A stretch of DNA of 64,000 bases from positions 59,465 through 123,464 of the forward strand of contig CAMZDG010000006.1 of the NCBI GenBank assembly GCA_947305245.1, written 5' to 3'. The stretch is from an uncultured Lachnospiraceae bacterium. Its GTDB lineage: Bacteria > Bacillota > Clostridia > Lachnospirales > Lachnospiraceae. Of the stretch, positions 39,501 through 46,495 are shown one piece after another (positions within the stretch are counted from its first letter, which is position 1; each line of letters starts with the position of its first letter). A program made the position numbers and the translations under genes. A model generated the notes under the pieces. The model saw only the letters and a list, made by a program, of their open reading frames with translations. It made no database searches and was not told the DNA's origin.

Positions 39501-39715
39501 TATCTGGGGATCATGTCCTTGATGACGCGGGTCAGCACGTGCCCGATGTGGGGCTTGCCGTTTGCGGTCGGCGGGCCGTCATAAAAGGTATAGGTCTCGC
39601 CTTCCTTACGCTGTTCCATGCTCTTTTTGAAGATGTCCTCGTCCTTCCAGAACTGCTCTACCGCCTTCTCGCGATCGACAAAGTTCAGGTTCTTGTCCAC
39701 TGCCTTGTACAACAT
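36560..39715 (-). CDS. ileS: Isoleucyl-tRNA synthetase, long (eukaryotic-like) type
   Basis: 1,051 aa; AAGGAG lies 7 nt before the ATG. Class I motifs are HIGH at 56-59 (PHIGHV) and KMSKS at about 603-607. The editing domain and C-terminal tRNA-binding region are present. It charges tRNA-Ile with isoleucine. The length exceeds the 920-940 residues of the common bacterial IleS1, and the sequence (e.g. FYDGPPTANGKPHIGH and GWDTHGLPVE) fits the IleS2/eukaryotic-like branch, which in other bacteria tolerates mupirocin. The T-box leader at 39761-40085 controls it; glgP follows 33 bp downstream. Confidence 0.97.
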   Translation of the reverse strand: MLYKAVDKNLNFVDREKAVEQFWKDEDIFKKSMEQRKEGETYTFYDGPPTANGKPHIGHVLTRVIKDMIPRYRTMKGYMVPRKAGWDTHGLPVEIEVEKLLGLDGKDQIEAYGLEPFIKKCKESVWKYKGMWEDFSGTVGFWADMDNPYVTYHDDFIESEWWALKTIWDKGLLYKGFKIVPYCPRCGTPLSAQEVAQGYKNVKERSAIVRFKVVGEDAYFLAWTTTPWTLPSNLALCVNPVEEYCKVKAADGRTYYMAKALLDTVLGKLATEDAPAYEILESYVGKDLEYKEYEPLFACAGEAAKQQNKKAHFVTCDSYVTMGDGTGIVHIAPAFGEDDARVGRNYDLPFVQFVNGKGEMTEETPYAGLFVKKADPEVLKDLDAEGKLFDAPKFEHDYPFCWRCDTPLIYYARESWYIKETAVKDDLIRNNNTINWIPESIGKGRFGNWLENIQDWAISRNRYWGTPLNIWECSCGKRVCVGSRQELYEMSGNEAAKTVEFHRPYIDEITLKCPDCGGVMKRVPEVLDCWFDSGAMPFAQHHYPFENKELFEQQFPAQFISEAVDQTRGWFHSLLAESTLLFNKAPYENVIVLGHVQDENGQKMSKSKGNAVDPFDALATYGADAIRWYFYINSAPWLPNRFHGKAVQEGQRKFMGTLWNTYAFFILYANIDNFDATKYTLEYDKLTVMDQWILSKLNSVVGEVDDNLANYRIPEAARALEGFVDDLSNWYVRRCRERFWAKGMEQDKVSAYMTLYTALVTIAKAAAPMIPFMTEDIYRNMVCSIDKTAPESIHLCDFPKVDVSMIKKDLENAMDEVLKIVVMGRACRESASIKNRQPISKMYVKAGVKLDAFYTDIIKDELNVKEVVFTEDVREFTSYTFKPQLRTVGPKYGKQLGGIQKELASLDGNAAMDELKANGVLKFVVGDVNVELTEDDLLITMSQKEGYVSQEDNGMTVVLDANLTEELIEEGFSNELISKIQNMRKDSDFEVMDRIRVSILGNEVLAKVAEKNKEAICGKVLALELSYDKTFAISKDWDVNGEKVTITMEKI

Positions 39716-39760
39716 AAGCGTTCTCCTTTTCTATTTTTTTATGCCATTTCTTTTAAAACC

Positions 39761-40085
39761 AAAAAGCCCCGTCCATAATAGGACGAGGCCATTCTCGCTA
39801 ACCACCTATTACAACATACGCCGGCATTTCTAAATCCCTGTCCTCCAATGCGTCCAAACGGATCACCCTGCCAGGATATGGTTCCCCGTAACGAGGGGTC
39901 TTCGTCTGAGATTACTTGCGATCCCGTGCCGACATTTCCGTGCGTGTCAGCGTACTTTAGATCCTTTCATCTCAGCAGCTCGGAAGTGATCTTCACCCAT
40001 TCTTTACTCGTGCCGGATTCCCACCATCACCGACTCTCTGAACCTTTCAACAAGGGCTACTGTCTTCGTCATTGCCTTTAACTTG
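39761..40085 (-). ncRNA. T-box riboswitch leader, Ile-specific
   Basis: The leader between a perfect sigma-A promoter and ileS contains the T-box hallmarks. Stem I has the AGAGAGTCGGTGATGGTGGGAA-type region and a specifier loop reading GAAGATCACTTC, with ATC (Ile) at 39990-39988. A T-box core AGGTGGTTAGCGAG lies at 39807-39794, whose TGGT can pair with the ACCA end of uncharged tRNA-Ile. A terminator follows: GCCTCGTCC (39781-39789), loop, GGACGGGGC (39766-39774) and TTTTT. Uncharged tRNA-Ile should favour the antiterminator and switch on ileS, and probably glgP. Confidence 0.95.
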
Positions 40086-40091
40086 TGAAAT

Positions 40092-40120
40092 ATTATAATC
40101 CATGACCCTTTCAATGTCAA
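40092..40120 (-). promoter_or_regulatory. Consensus sigma-A promoter of the ileS T-box leader
   Basis: TTGACA (40115-40120), exactly 17 bp, TATAAT (40092-40097) on the minus strand. Transcription should start near 40085. It begins just past the spoVT stop. Confidence 0.9.
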
Positions 40121-40153
40121 TCATTTTCTTTTTATCCCATGACTTCATTTTCT

Positions 40154-40699
40154 CTACTGCTCCATCTGTTTCCCGAGGAACCCCGCCGCGGAGAGCACGA
40201 GCTTTTGCTCGACCTCCCCCATCTTGCTCTTATTGTCATCCTCGAGCAGCACCACGCTTCCGATGATGTCCCCCTCGCAGATGATGGGCGCGATCATCTG
40301 GTGGATAAAGACCTCGCCCCCGTCCTCGCTGACGGGAATAAAGCTTCGGTCCCCCTTCGAGGCCATCAGCGTCTCCCTTTTGTTGATCTTCTCATCCAAT
40401 TGATGACTGACGGCCTTTCCGGTAAGATGCCGATATCCTCCCGCCGTCGCAATGAACTGATCCCGGTCCGCGATCAGCGCCGCGTGCCCCGAAACCTGAG
40501 CCAAACTTTCCGCATATTGCTTCGCAAAGGTCGTCATCTCCCCGATGGGCGAATATTTCTTTAATATGATCTGGCCCTCCCGGTCCGTAAAGATTTCCAT
40601 GGCGTCCGACTCACGGACGTGCAAGGTCCGCCGGATCTCCTTTGGGATCACGATCCGTCCAAGATCATCAATTCTTCTCACAATACCTGTCGCCTTCAT
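40154..40699 (-). CDS. spoVT: Stage V sporulation protein T, transcription regulator
   Basis: 181 aa; GGAGG lies 6 nt before the ATG. The N-terminal AbrB-type swapped-hairpin DNA-binding domain (about 1-50; GIVRRIDDLGRIVIPKEIRR) is followed by a GAF-like domain (about 56-181), the SpoVT layout. It tunes sigma-G-dependent genes in the forespore. A matching sigma-G promoter lies upstream, and the next gene (ileS) has its own promoter. This is strong evidence for an endospore-former. Confidence 0.95.
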   Translation of the reverse strand: MKATGIVRRIDDLGRIVIPKEIRRTLHVRESDAMEIFTDREGQIILKKYSPIGEMTTFAKQYAESLAQVSGHAALIADRDQFIATAGGYRHLTGKAVSHQLDEKINKRETLMASKGDRSFIPVSEDGGEVFIHQMIAPIICEGDIIGSVVLLEDDNKSKMGEVEQKLVLSAAGFLGKQMEQ

Positions 40700-40726
40700 A
40701 GATTTCCTCCATGTCCTGTTTTCTCC

Positions 40727-40756
40727 TAGTATGTGAAACTTGATGGAAACTATGCA
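40727..40756 (-). promoter_or_regulatory. Sigma-G-type forespore promoter for spoVT
   Basis: TGCATA (40751-40756), 17 bp, CATACTA (40727-40733) on the minus strand; the -10 matches the sigma-G/sigma-F consensus exactly and the -35 differs by one base. spoVT is a sigma-G gene in Bacillus. Confidence 0.75.
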
Positions 40757-40796
40757 TTCTCATAACATTGCGCCTTCATCACCCCACAAAAAACAA

Positions 40797-40892
40797 TCCT
40801 CGCAAGAAAACAAAAACCGTTCTCGCAAGAAAAGCAAAATCTTTCGCAAAGGAAAAGCAAAATCTTACGCAGAAGAAAAGCAACTCCTCCTC
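40797..40892. repeat. Imperfect 23-bp tandem repeat, about four copies
   Basis: Four A-rich units resembling TCGCAAGAAAAGCAAAATCTT follow one another with a period of 23 bp between the spoVT promoter and the queT promoter. The last unit is degenerate. No frame is open through it that looks like a gene. Confidence 0.7.
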
Positions 40893-40908
40893 AAATGAAA
40901 AATAAAGA

Positions 40909-40936
40909 TTGACAAACCTGCGGGAATCCATATAAT
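40909..40936 (+). promoter_or_regulatory. Sigma-A promoter of the preQ1 riboswitch and queT
   Basis: TTGACA (40909-40914), 16 bp, TATAAT (40931-40936); transcription should start near 40943, just before the aptamer. Confidence 0.85.
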
Positions 40937-40951
40937 AGACACATGGAACCA

Positions 40952-40996
40952 CGGTCAGTTCGAAACCTTCCTGACCTTAAACAAAACTAAAGGAGA
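40952..40996 (+). ncRNA. preQ1-I riboswitch
   Basis: A stem GGTCAG (40953-40958)/CTGACC (40971-40976) with a 12-nt loop is followed by the A-rich tail TTAAACAAAACTAA, which runs straight into the AGGAG ribosome site of queT. This compact pseudoknot layout, with the tail overlapping the Shine-Dalgarno, is that of class I preQ1 riboswitches and suggests translational control. Confidence 0.85.
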
Positions 40997-41001
40997 AAAA
41001 A

Positions 41002-41526
41002 ATGAAAAACAAGAAAGTTCTATTCATCACGCAGGCAGCGGCCATCGCTGCTCTCTATGTCGTGCTCACCCTTTTGGCAAATGCCTTGGGGCTGGCAAAC
41101 TACGCCATTCAGGTCCGTTTCTCGGAAGCACTCACCATCCTTCCCTTTTTCACGCCGGCTGCGATCCCGGGGCTATTTATCGGATGCATCCTTGGAAATT
41201 GGCTGAGTGACTGCATCCTCTGGGACATTATCTTTGGCAGCATCGCAACGCTTCTTGGCGCGGTCGGGACTTATCTCATCGCTCACGCAAAGCCCAAGAA
41301 CACGAAGCTTTCCCAGTTTCATGAGATCTGCTGTACGATCCCTCCCATCCTCGCCAACACGATCATCGTTCCCTTTATTCTTGCCTATGCATATCATTTC
41401 GAAGGCGGCGTTCCCTTCTTTATGCTGACGGTCTGCATCGGTGAAGTGATCTCCTGCGGCATCCTGGGAAGCATTCTTCTAAAGACCTTAAAGAAGTATC
41501 GGGGGCACCTGTTCGAACAGCCCTAA
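41002..41526 (+). CDS. queT: QueT-type queuosine-precursor ECF transporter S component
   Basis: 174 aa with about six hydrophobic helices; the motif QVRFSEALTILPFFTPAAIPGLF and the GxxxG-rich second half are typical of QueT (COG4708-type) membrane proteins. In the family it binds a queuosine precursor such as preQ1 and works with the shared ECF energising module, which is not in this window. The preQ1-I riboswitch directly upstream agrees with that role. AGGAG is 6 nt before the ATG. The gene is monocistronic and ends at the hairpin at 41551-41580. Confidence 0.92.
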   Translation: MKNKKVLFITQAAAIAALYVVLTLLANALGLANYAIQVRFSEALTILPFFTPAAIPGLFIGCILGNWLSDCILWDIIFGSIATLLGAVGTYLIAHAKPKNTKLSQFHEICCTIPPILANTIIVPFILAYAYHFEGGVPFFMLTVCIGEVISCGILGSILLKTLKKYRGHLFEQP

Positions 41527-41550
41527 GTCAAACCTGAAAAACGAGAAAAC

Positions 41551-41580
41551 GAAAGCGGAGGCAATGACGCCTCCGCTTTC
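41551..41580. terminator. Bidirectional terminator between queT and the 73-aa gene
   Basis: Perfect 12-bp arms GAAAGCGGAGGC and GCCTCCGCTTTC with a 6-nt loop. The minus-strand tail (GTTTTCTCGTTTTTC) is T-rich; the plus-strand tail is TTC. Confidence 0.85.
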
Positions 41581-41614
41581 TTCATGCATGATTTATAACA
41601 AAGAAAAATACTTA

Positions 41615-41836
41615 CTAGAATAACTTCTTGATGGTATCGGCAACTCCGCCAAGCTTGTCAATGGAAATCTTAGCCTTTACGCCATCCACCACTTTCTTGA
41701 TCACGTCATCGGGAAGATCAACGCCCAGAATGGACTCAACTGCCTTCACGGGATCCTTCTTGAACTGATCCATGAGCTTCTCGTCCTTCGTCACCTTGTC
41801 CACCACTTTCGTGATCTCTTGCTTCAGATCAGCCAT
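41615..41836 (-). CDS. Small helical protein of unknown function (73 aa)
   Basis: The ATG at 41836 has GGAGG eight bases upstream; the TTG at 41851 lies inside that site and is rejected. The protein is Lys/Asp-rich and predicted all-helical, with DPVKAVESILGVDLPDD and VKAKISIDKLGGVADTIKKLF toward the C-terminus, reminiscent of Nif11-like leader folds but without a GG cleavage site or a core peptide. No signal peptide or TM segment is seen. It begins 18 bp after the DUF1508 gene and is clearly in its operon. I do not recognise a function; a partner of the DUF1508 protein is the simplest guess. Confidence 0.8.
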   Translation of the reverse strand: MADLKQEITKVVDKVTKDEKLMDQFKKDPVKAVESILGVDLPDDVIKKVVDGVKAKISIDKLGGVADTIKKLF

Positions 41837-41854
41837 AACCTTTTCCTCCAAGCC

Positions 41855-42226
41855 TTATTCAGCCTTCACGGTAGGTGCGTCAACAACATTCTTCTTTACG
41901 GATTCAATGCCGTTTAAGCAGCTCTTCTTTGCCTTGTAGCCTTCGCTGGTAGCAATGACCTGGCCATTGGTAGCGGTCAGGCGGAAGCGATACTCTCCAC
42001 CCTTGTCAACATAAATCTGGAACTTAGGATTCTTCGCGGTTGCGAAACCTTCAACGGTCTGATCCTCAACGTTAGCAACTGCTGCGTTCTTGGTAACGCT
42101 TGCAATACCGTTCTTGCAGGCAGCTTCCGTCTTATAAACCTCGGAAGTAGCAATGATCTCGCCATTTCCAGCCTTCAGATCAAACTTAACGCCCGTCTTG
42201 GTTTCCTTAATGACAAACTTTCCCAT
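41855..42226 (-). CDS. YegP-type DUF1508 protein, two tandem repeats
   Basis: 123 aa from the ATG at 42226 (GGAGG nine bases upstream); the longer frame to 42310 has no ribosome site. Two DUF1508 units are visible: KFVIKETKTG...GEIIATSEVYKTEAACKNGI (about 3-45) and KFQIYVDKGGEYRFRL...GQVIATSEGYKAKKSCLNGI (about 65-110), the layout of YegP. The fold is a small alpha/beta domain of unknown biochemical role. It is followed by the 73-aa gene and a terminator. The leader holds a 14-bp perfect palindrome that may bind a regulator. Confidence 0.88.
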   Translation of the reverse strand: MGKFVIKETKTGVKFDLKAGNGEIIATSEVYKTEAACKNGIASVTKNAAVANVEDQTVEGFATAKNPKFQIYVDKGGEYRFRLTATNGQVIATSEGYKAKKSCLNGIESVKKNVVDAPTVKAE

Positions 42227-42265
42227 AATGCATTCCCTCCTGCGTATGATATAGTTTTCAACCTT

Positions 42266-42318
42266 GGTGCGATCGCACCCTTCCCTATAAGAATAGAACG
42301 TTTTACGCAAAAAATCAA
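42266..42318 (-). promoter_or_regulatory. Putative promoter and 14-bp palindromic operator before DUF1508
   Basis: GGTGCGATCGCACC (42266-42279) is a perfect palindrome. Upstream on the minus strand, TTGATT (42313-42318), 17 bp, TATTCT (42290-42295) form a weak sigma-A-like promoter. The palindrome would lie just downstream of the transcription start, a usual place for a repressor site. Confidence 0.4.
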
Positions 42319-42328
42319 GGAAAAAGTA

Positions 42329-44854
42329 TTACGGAAAATAGGTGAGAAAGCTGTTTCCGCTCTCCTCGAACCACTTCGCCGCGTCGCTCATGCCCTTCTT
42401 ATACAGTTTTCCCGTCGAAGGCTGGAAGATCACCACCTGTGACTCATTATATCCCGTGATCAGAACGGCCCCTCCCGTCTGCAAAAGTGCCATCACGGGA
42501 TAGTCCCTGCTGACGAAGTAGAGCATCGCATCCAGGCTCACCCCGGGGAGCTCAAGCACCTCAGACTCCGTCAGATTCGCCCTGAGGATCGCCGCAGGAA
42601 GCTTTCCCGCCGAAAGATCGGAAAGGCTCTCATAAGAGATGCCCTTCTGACGCAGCATCACATCCAGGCACTGCGCCTGCGTCTCTATGATTTCCTGCGT
42701 CTTTTCCGGCTCGTGAATGGCCATGATCTGATTCCTTCCGGACCTTTCGCCCTTCTGCCAAAGAAGCATGCCCTCTTCGCTGACAACGCTTCCGGAAATC
42801 TCCTCCGCACGGATCATGGCATTTGCAACTGACACAAAGTCCCCGTCATAGCCCTTCGGCCCATAGACGTAATACCTTCTCACGGGAGAGTTCACGTTCA
42901 GCGTAAGCTCCTCGGCGCCCTCCTGGATCACTTCCTTCGGCGTCAAAAGCTGCACCTTCTTGGGATCGATCTTGCCGTTCACCTGGATCTGCACGTACTT
43001 CTCATAGACGTCGATCTCCACCACCGAAACCTTATTCTTTCCGCTCTTTGCGGGCGTTGTCTTCGTCACGTGGTCCTGCGTCGTCTCCACAAAGGATCCG
43101 TTCTCCTTTTGCATGACACGCTCTAATATGATCTGATTCTCCTCCACGCTTAAGTCCGTCACGTAAATTCCGTCCTGCGCATATTCCTTCAGGAGCGTTC
43201 CGTCCGCCTTGACGATGCAGAGCTTATACATGGGGAAAAAGATCTGGCCCGCGCCGGTTCTCGTGACATCATTCATCCTCGCAACGCCATAGATCAAGTC
43301 CTGCCCCATAAAGCCCAGGATCTTCAAGGCCTCCCCGGCATTCGCGCGGATCAATGTCTCCTCTCCGATGGAAAGATCCCGCACCTTGATCACGTTGGAA
43401 AAACCGGACTGCGTCGGCTCCTGCCATACCAAAATCTGATTGTCTTCGGAAAAGAAAGTCAGATCGTCTCCCAGGATATCCATGACCTTCACACAGTCCT
43501 TGGTCTCAAGATCGACGCAATAAACCGCATGCTCCAGGCAGAGATACAGATTCTTCTCCTCGCCTAAGTATAACAGCTGTCCGAGCTGCCATTTCAGATC
43601 CGAAAAAGGCTTGCTCCACGGAATAAACACGACCTCAGAAACTGTGTTGAAGGATACGTCATAGCGGCAGACGCGAATGCCGACCTGCCCCTCCCGCTCT
43701 CCGCGGTTCATATAGCCATAGACGGCAAAGATCAGATTGCCGTCCTTGTCCACGTTTAAGATCTTGACCTCGTGCTCGTCCAGCTCTTCCCTGGCATCCG
43801 CGCGCTCAAGATCGTCAAAGCTAAAGATCAGGGCGAGCTTCTGCGTCCCCGTATGATAAGAGAACAGCCGGTCCGCCTGCTGGAATGCCACCACGGTGCC
43901 ATCCTCATTCTCCATCATGTCCACCTTCTCGTCCCCGATGCCAAGCAGGAGCTTATCCCCTCCGTAAATGGCATTCTCGTTCGGGATCTGCGTCATGGTG
44001 CGCTCATAGGAAAGAAGATAGGTGCGGTCCGGCGTATAACGGATGCGATAGAATTCCCGCATGCGATAGGACTCGCCCGGGTCGGCTTTCACGTCTTTCA
44101 CGGCATAATCCACCTGCACGGAAGCGACCTGGCCGTGGATCTCCTTTAGGGTCAGCGTCGGCTTCCTTGTCTCTTCGATCTTCAAATCTCCCCAGGTGAT
44201 CTGCTTAAAGCTGCTGTGAATATTGACCTGATGGAAGGAACGATTGTCCTCCAGCTTAGAATTCGATTCCAGATATTTGACCAGGGATTTCGCTTCCTCC
44301 CTGTGATACAACGTTTTATGAAAATCCAGCACGAAGGCGAGCTGCTCCCCGATGAGGCTCTCCTCATCCCAGATGGCCCTGGTGTGATACCAGACCTCCT
44401 GCCAATCGTCCAAAAACAGCCCGATGCTGATCACATATTCCTGCTTTTTTTCGATCAGATCCTTCAGCGCAAGCTCCGCCCGGATCGAATCGTTTTCCAC
44501 CTTATATTCCGTGATTTCCAGGTTCTCGATCAGCCTTGTCCCGTCGCCGCTGCGAACCTGCGCCGTGATCTTCGAGACCGTTCTCCCGTAAGGCCTGATC
44601 AAGAACCCCACCCTGCGGTTTTCCCCCAGAATGGTGATCTGATCCCGCTGCGCACCGGGATCCGCATAGGACACGTAGCCATAAAGAGGATTATATTCCT
44701 GCTCGCCCCAGAGCATGCAAATGACAGGCAGGGTTGCCTCTGCCATTTCCATGGTCATATTGTCATGATCTTTGTTAAGCATTCGGCCTGCCACCATCAG
44801 CGCGACCGCGAAGGTGATCAAAAACACCGAAAACCTGAGCAGGAATTTCTTCAT
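42329..44854 (-). CDS. Large exported protein of unknown function, C39-like C-terminus
   Basis: 841 aa; AAGGAG before the ATG. A signal anchor spans about 5-25. About residues 30-630 are mostly beta, with PQQ/WD-like strands (e.g. LFSYHTGTQKLALIFSFDD and YCVDLETKDCVKVMDI) that suggest a propeller. The last 110 residues resemble a C39-type papain fold (SLDAMLYFVSRDYPVMALL then AVLITGYNESQVVIFQPSTGK), but the catalytic Cys/His pair is not evident, so it may be an inactive binding domain. It is probably anchored outside the membrane. It follows the methyltransferase gene by 53 bp and may be co-transcribed with the end of the atp operon. I do not recognise the family. Confidence 0.8.
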   Translation of the reverse strand: MKKFLLRFSVFLITFAVALMVAGRMLNKDHDNMTMEMAEATLPVICMLWGEQEYNPLYGYVSYADPGAQRDQITILGENRRVGFLIRPYGRTVSKITAQVRSGDGTRLIENLEITEYKVENDSIRAELALKDLIEKKQEYVISIGLFLDDWQEVWYHTRAIWDEESLIGEQLAFVLDFHKTLYHREEAKSLVKYLESNSKLEDNRSFHQVNIHSSFKQITWGDLKIEETRKPTLTLKEIHGQVASVQVDYAVKDVKADPGESYRMREFYRIRYTPDRTYLLSYERTMTQIPNENAIYGGDKLLLGIGDEKVDMMENEDGTVVAFQQADRLFSYHTGTQKLALIFSFDDLERADAREELDEHEVKILNVDKDGNLIFAVYGYMNRGEREGQVGIRVCRYDVSFNTVSEVVFIPWSKPFSDLKWQLGQLLYLGEEKNLYLCLEHAVYCVDLETKDCVKVMDILGDDLTFFSEDNQILVWQEPTQSGFSNVIKVRDLSIGEETLIRANAGEALKILGFMGQDLIYGVARMNDVTRTGAGQIFFPMYKLCIVKADGTLLKEYAQDGIYVTDLSVEENQIILERVMQKENGSFVETTQDHVTKTTPAKSGKNKVSVVEIDVYEKYVQIQVNGKIDPKKVQLLTPKEVIQEGAEELTLNVNSPVRRYYVYGPKGYDGDFVSVANAMIRAEEISGSVVSEEGMLLWQKGERSGRNQIMAIHEPEKTQEIIETQAQCLDVMLRQKGISYESLSDLSAGKLPAAILRANLTESEVLELPGVSLDAMLYFVSRDYPVMALLQTGGAVLITGYNESQVVIFQPSTGKLYKKGMSDAAKWFEESGNSFLTYFP

Positions 44855-44907
44855 ACAATGCTCCTTAATTTGCCAGCGTATCTCCGTCTTTCATCCAAAG
44901 AAGGCCC

Positions 44908-46065
44908 TTAAAGCCCCTGTCTGCCCTCCGGAAGAAGGCTCTCCAGCGTGGGCCGGATCTGCAGGAACTCCTCCATCTCACGAAGCGCCTTGTTCGCGCT
45001 GCTCCCGCGCATTTTCTGGCGCTTTACCGCCCGGATGAGGAGATTCTTGGGCGTGTGCTCCATGTCGATGAACTCCAGGATCTGCGTGTCATATCCCTCT
45101 CGCTCTAAGATTTCCGCGCGAACGGCATCCGTGAGAAGCGCCGCCATCCTCTCCTTGATGATGCCATATTTCAGCGCCGGCCGCAGTAGGTCATTTTTGA
45201 TCTGGCGGTTTAGCTCATGCTGACAGCAGGGCACGGCGAGGATCACCTTCGCGCCCCATTTCACGGCCTTTTCGAGGGCATAATCCGTTGCAAGGTCGCA
45301 GGCGTGCAGTGAGATCACGACGTCAGCTCCCTCGCCCTGATAGGCACTGATGTCCCCCTGCTCGAATCGAAGGCCCTCATATCCCAGCTCCCTGGCAAGG
45401 GCGTTACAGTTTTGGATCACGTCCTCCTTTAAGTCCAGCCCGGTCACGGCCAGGTCGCGCCCCTGCTTTACGTGCAGATAATAATAAGTCGCAAAGGTCA
45501 GGTAGGACTTGCCGCACCCGAAGTCCACGATCTGAATGGTGCGCTCCTCCGGAAGCTCCTCGAGCACATCCTCCAAAAACTCCAGATAGCGGTTGATCTG
45601 ACGGAATTTGTCATACCGATTCTTGGTGACGCGCCCGTCCGGCGTCTGCACGCCAAGACGCACCAAAAAGTCCACCGGCTCGCCCTCGGGCAGGAGATAC
45701 TGCTTGGTCCGATCATGAGCAAGGCTCGCTTCGGCGGCGGGACTCTTCGCGTGGGATTTCACGGTCATCTTTCCCTTCTTGCTCACAAGCACAATGCCCT
45801 CGAGCATCTTCCCGCGGAACTCTCCCTGTCGATATAGCTCCGTCAGCTCCTTCTGGATCCTGCGCGCCATCTCGTCTCTGTCATAATTGTCATGATAAAC
45901 TTTGGTGCCCAGATAACGGGTCTCCTGAAACCGCAGTCGTCCTCCGATCATCACCGGGCGGATCTTCGCCTTGGAAGCGACGGAAGCGTCCCGCGAATTA
46001 CTCAATATGATCTGCTCCAATCCGTCATCTAATATCAAATCCAAGATCCTTTGTAATTCTTCCAT
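44908..46065 (-). CDS. Class I SAM-dependent methyltransferase (Methyltransf_32-like)
   Basis: 385 aa from the ATG at 46065, with AGGGAA five bases upstream. The longer frame to 46266 runs through most of the preceding gene and its extra N-terminus looks non-coding (Arg-rich), so the later start is preferred; it overlaps the previous gene by 41 bp. Motif I is IVDFGCGKSYLTFATYYYL, followed by TGLDLKEDVI (acidic loop) and DVVISLHACDLATDYAL; VPCCQHELN is typical of this family. Relatives methylate RNA or protein; the substrate is not determined here. It probably belongs to the tail of the atp transcript. Confidence 0.85.
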   Translation of the reverse strand: MEELQRILDLILDDGLEQIILSNSRDASVASKAKIRPVMIGGRLRFQETRYLGTKVYHDNYDRDEMARRIQKELTELYRQGEFRGKMLEGIVLVSKKGKMTVKSHAKSPAAEASLAHDRTKQYLLPEGEPVDFLVRLGVQTPDGRVTKNRYDKFRQINRYLEFLEDVLEELPEERTIQIVDFGCGKSYLTFATYYYLHVKQGRDLAVTGLDLKEDVIQNCNALARELGYEGLRFEQGDISAYQGEGADVVISLHACDLATDYALEKAVKWGAKVILAVPCCQHELNRQIKNDLLRPALKYGIIKERMAALLTDAVRAEILEREGYDTQILEFIDMEHTPKNLLIRAVKRQKMRGSSANKALREMEEFLQIRPTLESLLPEGRQGL

Positions 46066-46495
46066 AGGTTCCCTGCTTTCTTCTCTGCCGCCTGCGATAG
46101 ATTTCATTGCAGACAAGCACTTGGGCAAGCCCGCGAAGGTATTCTTCCTTCTGCGGATCATTTTCACTCTCCGGCGCGTCCTCACCCGCCTCCCGCATGC
46201 CCTCGAGAATGCGTGCCACCGCTTCTCCAAGGTTTTGGAGACTGATTCGGTCCGGATATTCATCATAGATCATGCTGCCCTCATAATCCATGCGGTCCAG
46301 GATTTCCTCCACTCTGCGCTGCCACTTGGAAAGGAGCGTGGGATACGTCCGACGCAGATATTCGAAATCCTGCCAGGCATTCTCTTCCCTGCCGGGCTGC
46401 TGCCTCCTCAGGCAAGGATGATCCGGGTGGGCCAGAAAAAACGGCAGCGGCTCTCCCGTGGGCAGAACGTAATTCATTTGGGGCTGAAAGTCCAT
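46025..46495 (-). CDS. Conserved-looking protein of unknown function
   Basis: 156 aa from the ATG at 46495 (GAGG eight bases upstream); a GTG at 46537 lacks a ribosome site. Near the N-terminus is MNYVLPTGEPLPFFLAHPDHP, and in the middle is RRVEEILDRMDYEGSMIYDEYPDR, with helical Glu/Arg-rich stretches after that. No signal peptide, TM segment or catalytic motif is seen. It lies 87 bp after atpC and overlaps the methyltransferase start, so the pair is likely translationally coupled. The function is unknown. Its start codon lies at the edge of a 10-bp inverted repeat. Confidence 0.8.
   Translation of the reverse strand: MDFQPQMNYVLPTGEPLPFFLAHPDHPCLRRQQPGREENAWQDFEYLRRTYPTLLSKWQRRVEEILDRMDYEGSMIYDEYPDRISLQNLGEAVARILEGMREAGEDAPESENDPQKEEYLRGLAQVLVCNEIYRRRQRRKQGTYGRITKDLGFDIR

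Noticed and set aside
41615..41836. RiPP precursor (Nif11-type leader plus core)
   Set aside because: There is some resemblance in the helical part, but there is no GG or similar cleavage motif, no Cys/Ser/Thr-rich core, and no modification or transport genes nearby.
46066..46266. N-terminal extension of the methyltransferase
   Set aside because: The 67 extra codons overlap the preceding gene, are Arg-rich and have no ribosome site.
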